Positions 1-4,486 of a DNA stretch of 10,125 bases are shown here, in pieces. The position numbers and the translations under genes were made by a program. The DNA is taken from contig JAJCXU010000025.1 in NCBI GenBank assembly GCA_029263275.1, positions 1 to 10,125 on the forward strand, written 5' to 3'. Positions within the stretch are counted from its first letter, which is position 1; every line of letters starts with the position of its first letter. The notes beneath the pieces are model-generated. The model worked only from the letters and a program-made list of their open reading frames with translations, did no database searches and had not been told where the DNA came from. The stretch comes from Ilumatobacter sp. Its GTDB lineage: Bacteria; Actinomycetota; Acidimicrobiia; Acidimicrobiales; Ilumatobacteraceae.

Positions 1-1
1 C

Positions 2-250
2 TACAACGAGGTCGTGCCAGTCGGGCCGGACCTCGAGCAAGTTGTGTTCGTCGATGACCATGGAGCGACCGATAGCTACGCCGTCGAGGCATCGCGCCCT
101 ATCCAGGCCCTCCGAGTGTTCGTACGGACCACGGACCGAGGGCAGCGGGTCGCAGGCATTAAGGGCTCGATCCCGCAGCCCGGATGGCCACCCAACATGA
201 ACGCCCGCGTCGACGACGGCGGGTGGCACCGCCCCTCGACCATGAACTAA
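2..250 (+). CDS. Possible 3' end of a gene entering from the left edge, unknown function
   Basis: The frame is open from the first full codon of the window to a TAA at 248-250, about 82 residues. No start need lie inside the window. The first 50 codons mostly end in G or C, as expected for coding DNA here, and the residues look protein-like (VVFVDDHGATDSYAV, then RPIQALRVFVRT). The last 30 residues are rich in Pro, Gly and Trp and are less convincing. I do not recognise a family. A 5-bp stem-loop (263-276) follows the stop by 12 nt. An internal start at 14 is possible but has no ribosome binding site. This could also be a chance open frame. Confidence 0.35.
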   Translation, partial: YNEVVPVGPDLEQVVFVDDHGATDSYAVEASRPIQALRVFVRTTDRGQRVAGIKGSIPQPGWPPNMNARVDDGGWHRPSTMN

Positions 251-262
251 CCGAATCGCGAT

Positions 263-276
263 GCCGAATACTCGGC
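263..276 (+). terminator. Weak stem-loop after the left-edge frame
   Basis: GCCGA (263-267) pairs with TCGGC (272-276) around a 4-nt loop, 12 nt after the TAA at 248-250. There is no T-run, so intrinsic termination is doubtful. It mainly supports a gene end here. Confidence 0.2.
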
Positions 277-298
277 TCCACGTAGGCGCGGGCACTGT

Positions 299-333
299 CA
301 CCTACCGCCGGCTCAGTAACGCACATCCAGGAG
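299..333. repeat. Inter-gene repeat, copy 1 of a 15-mer shared with 3387
   Basis: Positions 299-313 (CACCTACCGCCGGCT) are identical to 3387-3401. The next 20 columns still match at about 12 positions with two small gaps. Both copies sit outside the recognised coding cores. A nearby motif, CGCCGG(C/T)TCAGT(A/G)A, also occurs in the repeat at 4071-4121 (CGCCGGTTCAGTGA). The function is unknown. Confidence 0.4.
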
Positions 334-364
334 CACAAGCCTCTCGCCAAAAGACCGGATCTGT

Positions 365-381
365 GAGCTGTCAAGCAGCTC
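365..381. repeat. Short inverted repeat upstream of the Ymh-family gene
   Basis: GAGCTG (365-370) and CAGCTC (376-381) form a perfect 6-bp stem with a 5-nt loop, about 120 nt upstream of the ATG at 501. It could be an operator or an mRNA hairpin. Nothing else in the 251-500 gap is recognisable apart from the repeat at 299 and the ribosome binding site at 491. Confidence 0.3.
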
Positions 382-490
382 GCCGCAAAATTCTTGAGCC
401 CGCGTGTTACGGCTTGGACGCGTGAGCAGAGGTACCAGGTCGGCCTTTCCCGGTCGCTATCGTGACTCACCCACAGGGAGACTGTTGGTC

Positions 491-495
491 GGAGG
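491..495 (+). promoter_or_regulatory. Shine-Dalgarno GGAGG fixing the start of the Ymh-family gene
   Basis: GGAGG at 491-495 lies 5 nt before ATG 501. It decides against the longer in-frame start at 462, whose extra 13 residues look non-coding. Confidence 0.8.
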
Positions 496-500
496 GGCAT

Positions 501-1235
501 ATGAGTGGCATTAACGTTGAATGGGCGGTTTCCGAACTTGATGACTTCATTCGGGCCACAACGCTCACTCTGGTTCCGTCGCCGCCCAACTCGATCGGTT
601 TCCACTCGTACAAGACGGAGGAGCCAGAAATCGAGGTCGTGAAGCGAGCCCAGGTGGTCGAGAAAATCCTGGACGACACCATCCCAGGATGGAGAGACCT
701 CAGGGTCGACGCTGACCGTAAGAAGTGGGCCGTTCATCGCGAGGCATCGGTGCGGGCACGGGAAAGTCTGCTTCGAGCAGAAGAGCTGAACCAGAACCTG
801 GGAGATGGAGCACCGCAGATTTCGGCAGCAGATCTTCATCCGTGGGTTTGGAGTGGCGCCAAGTCGTTGTGGCAGTCGGGCCACCATCGCTCGGCCGTTG
901 AAGATGCTGCCAAGAAGGTCAACGCTGAGGCTCAAAACAAGCTCGGACGACGTGACGTGAGCGAGACAAAGCTGTTCCAGGAAGCGTTCAGCACCGACCC
1001 ACCACAGTCCGGAAAGCCTCGGCTCCGCCGGATGACGGCAGACGGCAGCGATACTTACAAGTCGGTCCAGCGCGGCGCAATGGCGCTAGCCGAGGGCATC
1101 TTCGCCGGTGTTCGAAATCCGTTCAACCACGAGGACCCAACTGACATCGAGGAACAAGTCGCACTCGAGTACCTTTCGGCTCTAAGCGTCCTTGCCCGGT
1201 GGATAGATGAATCAACTGTGGAGTTCACGCCATAG
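501..1235 (+). CDS. TIGR02391 (Ymh) family protein
   Basis: This is a 244-residue cytoplasmic protein. The C-terminal 135 residues match the pattern of the TIGR02391/Ymh family: LHPWVWSGAKSLWQSGHHRSA (about 112-132) followed by an AVEDAAKKVNAEAQ helix, a GxxLF/KLFQEAF segment (157-163) and RNPFNHE (205-211) before a final LEYLSALSVLARWID helix. The family occurs in prophages and accessory islands and its molecular role is unsettled. R205 to H210 forms an R-x4-H motif like that of HEPN ribonucleases, so RNA cleavage is a reasonable inference but is not shown. The N-terminal 110 residues are helical and specific to this type. The start at 501 is chosen for its GGAGG. The gene stands alone on its strand, with a candidate terminator hairpin 28 nt after the stop. 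I am sure of the family and not of the function. Confidence 0.88.
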   Translation: MSGINVEWAVSELDDFIRATTLTLVPSPPNSIGFHSYKTEEPEIEVVKRAQVVEKILDDTIPGWRDLRVDADRKKWAVHREASVRARESLLRAEELNQNLGDGAPQISAADLHPWVWSGAKSLWQSGHHRSAVEDAAKKVNAEAQNKLGRRDVSETKLFQEAFSTDPPQSGKPRLRRMTADGSDTYKSVQRGAMALAEGIFAGVRNPFNHEDPTDIEEQVALEYLSALSVLARWIDESTVEFTP

Positions 1236-1473
1236 GGACATCGTTGGCTGTCCTGACCGAGATTCTTGATCGAAAGATCAGAACGCCGTAGGCAACACGG
1301 ACTCGCGAGCGCTCGTAGATGCACGTCCTGCGGGGCCGAACCTGTCGCATATCACCGACTGACGGACGTACATTCGGGAGTAGATGCCGCCCGCGGAAAT
1401 GCCGGTTCGAGGGCGTCCCGCGATCGCCAGTGCGCAAACCGCCGCCCGCCTGTCTCGTCCGGGAATCTCGCCC
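1236..1473. other. Convergent inter-gene gap
   Basis: This gap separates the 3' ends of the Ymh-family gene and the leftward Rmf/CrpP-like gene. Several frames are open here, but they are arginine- and serine-rich low-quality translations and I do not call a gene. It contains the stem-loop at 1263-1283. At 1412-1432 it also contains a partial match (GGCGTCCCGC, then CGCC and AGTG) to the repeat at 1821-1874. Confidence 0.5.
1263..1283 (+). terminator. Stem-loop after the Ymh-family gene, GAAA tetraloop
   Basis: The arms 1263-1271 and 1276-1283 pair over 8 bp with one bulged T, closed by a GAAA (GNRA-type) loop, 28 nt after the TAG at 1233-1235. There is no T-run downstream, so this is a candidate 3' end or processing hairpin and not a textbook terminator. 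Confidence 0.4.
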
Positions 1474-1713
1474 TCAATCGATGTCGCCAGCATCCATCGC
1501 TGCGCGGAGCGCAGCCTCGACATCCGGACTTGTCGCTGCCAACCCGTGAAATGTGCTTCCCGTCCGCCAGCCTGCAGACCAGGCAGTCCCGTGCTCATCC
1601 CCCAGTGCCCAGGGGTTCGCGTCGGCGGAGCCGCCAGTCTTGCCGTAGTCAAATCCGTTCGCGTAGGAATCGTCTGTTGCCAATCGTCTGATGTGGGTGT
1701 CGTACGCGTTCAT
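1474..1713 (-). CDS. Small Rmf/CrpP-like protein
   Basis: This is a 79-residue protein. Residues 17-35 (YANGFDYGKTGGSADANPW) and 44-52 (AWSAGWRTG) reproduce the spacing of ribosome modulation factor and CrpP-type proteins: a G-x-x-x-G helix, an NP turn, then a W-x-x-G-W helix. Rmf binds the 30S subunit and promotes ribosome dimerisation in gamma-proteobacteria. Many phage- and plasmid-borne relatives have no assigned role, and here the function is unknown. The tail (53-79) is an acidic helix. There is no Shine-Dalgarno, but TATTGT (minus strand, 1720-1725) ends 6 nt before the ATG, so a leaderless transcript is likely. The gene is isolated between genes on the opposite strand. The resemblance is by pattern only. 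Confidence 0.7.
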   Translation of the reverse strand: MNAYDTHIRRLATDDSYANGFDYGKTGGSADANPWALGDEHGTAWSAGWRTGSTFHGLAATSPDVEAALRAAMDAGDID

Positions 1714-1719
1714 GCACCA

Positions 1720-1749
1720 ACAATAGGGTGACCGTGAGCGCTGCTTCAG
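1720..1749 (-). promoter_or_regulatory. Candidate leaderless promoter of the Rmf/CrpP-like gene
   Basis: On the minus strand TATTGT (1720-1725) fits a TAnnnT -10 box. CTGAAG (1744-1749), 18 nt upstream, is a poor -35 (3 of 6 to TTGACA). Transcription starting 6-7 nt after the -10 would begin at or next to the ATG at 1713. Confidence 0.4.
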
Positions 1750-1823
1750 CCCTTTGGCCGGTTGCAGGCGCTATTGATCGAGAAAGTGCCCGGCAATGCC
1801 TATTCGATCACGCAGGTCAAGGC

Positions 1824-1874
1824 GTCCCGCAACGCCGCTGAGTGACCATGGCCGAGCACCGCGTCAGAGAACGC
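1824..1874. repeat. Inter-gene repeat, copy A (about 51 bp)
   Basis: Hand alignment with 4071-4121 gives 40 matches in 52 columns. The blocks are AACGCCG, AGTGA(C/T)CATGGCCGAGC and CGTCAG, followed by ACGC. The copy holds a small inverted repeat, GCGT (1861-1864) with ACGC (1871-1874). It is a direct repeat, same orientation, 2247 bp from copy B, and lies outside any recognised gene. Confidence 0.6.
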
Positions 1875-2004
1875 CAGATCCGCGGTAAGAGGTGACGGGG
1901 TCGTCGTGAGCATTACGTTGGGCCGCGAGCTGCGAGGCCATCCCTGCAATGGAGCGACGCATGCTGCCGGCTGCAGCGACTCCCCTTTCTCCTATCCAGA
2001 ACGG

Positions 2005-2010
2005 TACGGT
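2005..2010 (+). promoter_or_regulatory. Candidate -10 box (TACGGT) before the gene at 2021
   Basis: TACGGT fits TAnnnT and ends 10 nt before ATG 2021, which would give a very short leader. No convincing -35 and no Shine-Dalgarno are visible. Confidence 0.3.
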
Positions 2011-2020
2011 CGTCGTCCGT

Positions 2021-2560
2021 ATGGAGAAGAAGACTCGAGCTCAATTGATCTCAGAGCTTCAGGCGCAACCAAAGCCAATTCCCGACCGAAGCGAGACCGA
2101 ACGAGGCGCGCCAGGCGCGCCCGCCCGAATTGACGAGCTCACGTCGTTCGTGATCGAGTCCGCCACCGTGCTCGGTGGTTTCGGAGCCTTCCCGATGGCG
2201 ATCGGCGACGCTGTCGCTATCGACTTTGACGGCTTGAACATGTGCCTCACGACGAAAGGCGCGCAACACGTCATGAGTATCGCCGTTGAGGACTTCCTGG
2301 CCGTGGCCGTCTACGGGCCCGGTGAGGTGACGTCGAATGCCGGCGTGGTCGGAGGCGGTTTCGGGGTTGATGCCGCGATCAGCGGAATGGCGATGGCGGC
2401 CCTTTTCAATACGATCACGGAACGGTCTACGACGAACACGTTTGTTCACTTCGATTGCACGTTCGGTGAGCTCTACCTCCACACATCCGTGGCATCGCCG
2501 GAGGCACTCGAAATGGTGATGGCTCCGCTGTGCTGGAGGGTTCGCCACCGCTCGCAGTAG
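2021..2560 (+). CDS. Uncharacterised actinobacterial-type protein with GGGFG motif
   Basis: This is a 179-residue protein with no signal peptide or clear membrane span. Residues 1-17 form a charged helix (KKTRAQLISELQAQ), followed by a Pro/Arg/Glu-rich linker to about residue 36. From about 40 there is a compact beta-rich domain: VLGGFGAFPMAIGD, AIDFDGLNMCLTTKGA, the glycine motif VVGGGFGVDAAISGMAMAAL, then TTNTFVHF and GELYLHTSVASPEALEMVMAPL. That order resembles a family of actinobacterial hypothetical proteins that often continue into a short C-terminal SHOCT module. Here the frame ends soon after the domain with an unrelated-looking tail (CWRVRHRSQ), so the tail may be degraded or truncated. 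The ATG at 2021 is preferred because the longer frame (ATG 1949) adds unconvincing residues. The function is unknown. Confidence 0.7.
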   Translation: MEKKTRAQLISELQAQPKPIPDRSETERGAPGAPARIDELTSFVIESATVLGGFGAFPMAIGDAVAIDFDGLNMCLTTKGAQHVMSIAVEDFLAVAVYGPGEVTSNAGVVGGGFGVDAAISGMAMAALFNTITERSTTNTFVHFDCTFGELYLHTSVASPEALEMVMAPLCWRVRHRSQ

Positions 2561-2566
2561 CTGCAG

Positions 2567-2685
2567 GTCACGCTGTCCCCGAACGCCGGATCGGTAGTGC
2601 AGCTGCGTGACGCGAGAGTTGGGCCGTAGCCGAGTGGGCCGATCCTGCATCGGGGCGTGCTATCGATCGGCACTATAGGTGTGCC
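2567..2685. repeat. Series of inverted repeats in a convergent gap
   Basis: Three perfect inverted repeats lie between the stops of the genes at 2560 (+) and 2789 (-). They are GTCACGC (2567-2573) with GCGTGAC (2605-2611), GCCGATC (2638-2644) with GATCGGC (2665-2671), and GGCAC (2669-2673) with GTGCC (2681-2685). The second and third share GGC and cannot form together. They probably give transcript-end structure for both strands, though no T-runs follow. The rest of 2561-2788 shows no gene. Confidence 0.45.
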
Positions 2686-2788
2686 CTTCATCGATACTTT
2701 CGCCGCTCATTCTCTGGCCGTGTCCTCAGACAGCCGTCTTGCCCGGCGGCGAGGACCCAGAGGCCGCGGTCGCTTCGGCACCGCACGG

Positions 2789-3373
2789 CTACGCCCCCGT
2801 CGTGCGACGCACGAACGGTTGCAGTGCTGGCAGGGCGTCCCTCGACACACCTCGCAACGACAGATGGCGCGGTTCGCCGTCCGCCGTCTGGCCCACGCAG
2901 CGCACCTCTAGCCCGAGCGCGACGAGGCGGCCGACGACGTCAGCGATTCGGAGCCGGGCGACCCGCGTGCCGGCGCCGGATGGGGCGGTCCCCCATGCGC
3001 CAACCACGAAGCTCACGTCGCTCACCGCCTCGTCAAATGCCTCAGCCCATCCGGGGCCGATCGGGTCGGGGTGATCGCGCAGCTCACGCGGGTCTGTGCC
3101 CCGTAGCGCCCAAAGGTTCAGCATGGTCACCCCTGCGTAGCCGTCGCGCCGGGCGATCGCCTCGCAGTTCGCACTGGTCGGATCCAGGCGGGCGCCGGCC
3201 TGCCAGGTGATCAGGCTCGGGTTGCAGCCCACGAACGCCAGTCGTGGGCCCTCTGCCCACCACCGGTCAGCCCGATACTCATAGACGGCGTCGTCTGACA
3301 ACACCTGGGAAAAAGTCGAAGTCACGCCGCCCACATCAGTCACTCTCTCACGCCGTCGATCGGCCGTGCCCAC
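2789..3373 (-). CDS. DUF1643 domain-containing protein
   Basis: This protein has up to 194 residues and is cytoplasmic. The DUF1643 signature covers nearly all of it: LAFVGCNPS (45-53), DPTS (64-67), an ARRDGYAGVTMLNLWALRGTDPREL block (74-98), VVGAWGTAP (123-131) and GQTADGEPRHLSL (161-173), the conserved C-terminal strand with its Pro-Arg-His. No reaction is established for the family, which is common in phages, plasmids and defence-rich islands. The GTG at 3371-3373 is the longest start and has no good ribosome binding site. GTG codons at 3343, 3334 and 3325 are alternatives that keep the whole domain, 3334 having a weak purine run upstream. The gene lies 39 nt below the stop of the GIY-YIG gene, so the two may be co-transcribed. 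Confidence 0.85.
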   Translation of the reverse strand: MGTADRRRERVTDVGGVTSTFSQVLSDDAVYEYRADRWWAEGPRLAFVGCNPSLITWQAGARLDPTSANCEAIARRDGYAGVTMLNLWALRGTDPRELRDHPDPIGPGWAEAFDEAVSDVSFVVGAWGTAPSGAGTRVARLRIADVVGRLVALGLEVRCVGQTADGEPRHLSLRGVSRDALPALQPFVRRTTGA

Positions 3374-3386
3374 GAGAAGGAAACGA

Positions 3387-3420
3387 CACCTACCGCCGGC
3401 TTGGAACGGCGATCAGGGGT
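3387..3420. repeat. Inter-gene repeat, copy 2 of the 15-mer shared with 299
   Basis: Positions 3387-3401 equal 299-313, with weaker similarity continuing to about 3420. This copy covers the junction between the DUF1643 start and the GIY-YIG stop codon at 3413-3415. Confidence 0.4.
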
Positions 3421-3886
3421 TGATTGCGGGTCGACCTGCTCGCGGAAGGCCGTCTCTCCGTACGAGAGACTCAAGAGCGCGAGCCTCGTTACCGCTTGAG
3501 GTCACAGCGACTCGGTAGCGAAGGTGTTGCCGGATGAATGCACGGGTGCGCGCGTCGAGGATGCGAGCGCCTTCCGCAAGCTCTGCCATGTCCTTGGGGC
3601 TCAACGTGGGGACCACGAATCTGTCGCAGATGTAGATGCAGAACTGATCACCCGAACGCCGTCCACCCGCGTGGGAGCCAAGGCGACCGAACACCCCTTT
3701 CGCCTGTTGATTCGCCGTGTCGCTGCGATGTACGTAGCTCATTCCGGCGTACAGAAAGTCTGCACCTCTCCAAATTGTGTAGACCCCTGTCGGTCCTACT
3801 TCGAGGTGGGACGGTGGCCAGTCCCCGAAGCTGTGAGCGTCGCCGTCTTCAAGCTCCTGGACCATTTCGTCGACATTGGAACACAC
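3413..3886 (-). CDS. Single-domain GIY-YIG nuclease-like protein
   Basis: This protein has 157 residues from GTG 3884-3886. The GIY-YIG order is complete: GVY (34-36) and YAG (46-48, in FLYAGMS) for the two tyrosine strands, FGRLGSH (67-72) for the conserved Arg helix, RSGDQFCIYICDRFV (77-91), and EARALESLV (134-142) with the metal-binding Glu position, ending GRPAINP. Members cut or bind DNA in repair, homing and restriction. This subgroup is stand-alone, with no other domain. YAG in place of YIG is a tolerated variant. The longest frame starts at ATG 3989-3991, but its extra 35 residues are low-complexity and family members seem to begin near VDEMVQEL. ATG 3863-3865 is also possible. No clear Shine-Dalgarno decides this. 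Confidence 0.78.
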   Translation of the reverse strand: MCSNVDEMVQELEDGDAHSFGDWPPSHLEVGPTGVYTIWRGADFLYAGMSYVHRSDTANQQAKGVFGRLGSHAGGRRSGDQFCIYICDRFVVPTLSPKDMAELAEGARILDARTRAFIRQHLRYRVAVTSSGNEARALESLVRRDGLPRAGRPAINP

Positions 3887-4070
3887 TCCAAGAGACTGCC
3901 AGACCTGACGGCCACCGATGGATGCGCCCCCGCACCGCCGTTCACGTTCGCTTCGTTGGTCGTGCAATGCGGGCACATGCGGCTTGTCCATAGACTTCGC
4001 GTGGAGCTCCGCAACACCAAGCGCTCACAGTCACCACGCGAAATCGCACGAGATTGGCGCATCTCGAAGT

Positions 4071-4121
4071 GTCCTCAAACGCCGGTTCAGTGATCATGGC
4101 CGAGCGGCACGTCAGGGACGC
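4071..4121. repeat. Inter-gene repeat, copy B (about 51 bp)
   Basis: This is the partner of 1824-1874: 40 of 52 aligned columns match, including AACGCCG and AGTGA(C/T)CATGGCCGAGC. It also contains GCCG-AG-CGGC, and GTGATC (4090-4095) inverted against GATCAC (4122-4127). Confidence 0.6.
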
Positions 4122-4152
4122 GATCACACGCCTCGTCCCGCGCGTTCGGGAC
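4115..4152. repeat. Overlapping, mutually exclusive hairpin arms
   Basis: GGGACG (4115-4120) can pair with CGTCCC (4134-4139). The overlapping GTCCCG (4135-4140) can instead pair with CGGGAC (4147-4152). Both stems are perfect 6-bp, GC-rich pairs. The layout suits alternative structures or a protein-binding site. No T-run is present. Confidence 0.4.
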
Positions 4153-4486
4153 AGACGGCTTCCCGCATCATGCCGAATCGCGGGCGGTCAGAATCGTTGC
4201 GATGACGCGAGTATCGGGCACATCAGCGGGGCGGACGCTGCAGACGTCGGCGGACCCAAGCGTCGGACAAGTCTGCTCTCCATTCGGAGGATGCTCGAAC
4301 GACCCAGTGATCGCCGAGCACGAGCGGTTCCATTCCGTCGTCGCGGTCCCCACGGCGGAGGTCGTCGTCCGCCGTTCGAACTATTCAGCCGAGCGATTCA
4401 AGCCGGATCGGTTCGAGCGTCGCCTCCGGCAACGTGAGCCGGGTTGGCCTCGATGACGGAACCCGGTGGGGTCGAAATGCGCGCAG

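Larger units (their letters stand above)
1714..2020. other. Divergent inter-gene gap with one open but startless frame
   Basis: This gap lies between the starts of the Rmf/CrpP-like gene (-) and the protein at 2021 (+). A plus-strand frame from 1738 to a TGA at 1842-1844 reads ALLQPFGRLQALLIEK, then VPGNAYSITQVKASRN. It is protein-like, but it has no start codon after the upstream TGA, so it could be a short gene remnant. The repeat at 1824-1874 overlaps its end. Nothing else is recognisable. Confidence 0.4.
3887..4486. other. 600-bp gap upstream of the GIY-YIG gene, no confident gene
   Basis: This gap contains the repeat at 4071-4121 and overlapping hairpin arms at 4115-4152. A plus-strand frame at 4202-4456 (84 codons, ending RFERRLRQREPGWPR) has a moderately GC-rich third position and a partly protein-like middle (VIAEHERFHSVVAV). 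It has no ribosome binding site and no recognisable family, so I leave it uncalled. Minus-strand frames here are poor. A promoter for the leftward GIY-YIG gene should lie within this stretch but is not evident. Confidence 0.45.

Noticed and set aside
159..935. Leftward 258-codon open frame
   Set aside because: Arg/Ser/Cys-rich low-quality translation, mostly opposite the Ymh-family gene; no ribosome binding site or family.
2624..2690. tRNA-like stretch containing GTAGCCGAGTGGGCC, similar to a class II tRNA D-arm
   Set aside because: No matching acceptor strand, anticodon arm or GGTTCGA-type T-arm follows at the right distance.
299..4121. Integron attC array as the explanation of the inter-gene repeats
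   Set aside because: The repeats do not show paired RYYYAAC and GTTRRRY ends enclosing a long imperfect dyad, genes lie in both orientations, and no integrase is in the window. A looser module-boundary idea is kept as a finding.
4202..4456. Rightward 84-codon frame as a real gene
   Set aside because: The codon pattern is only moderately coding-like, with no ribosome binding site and no recognisable family. Recorded in the gap entry but not called.
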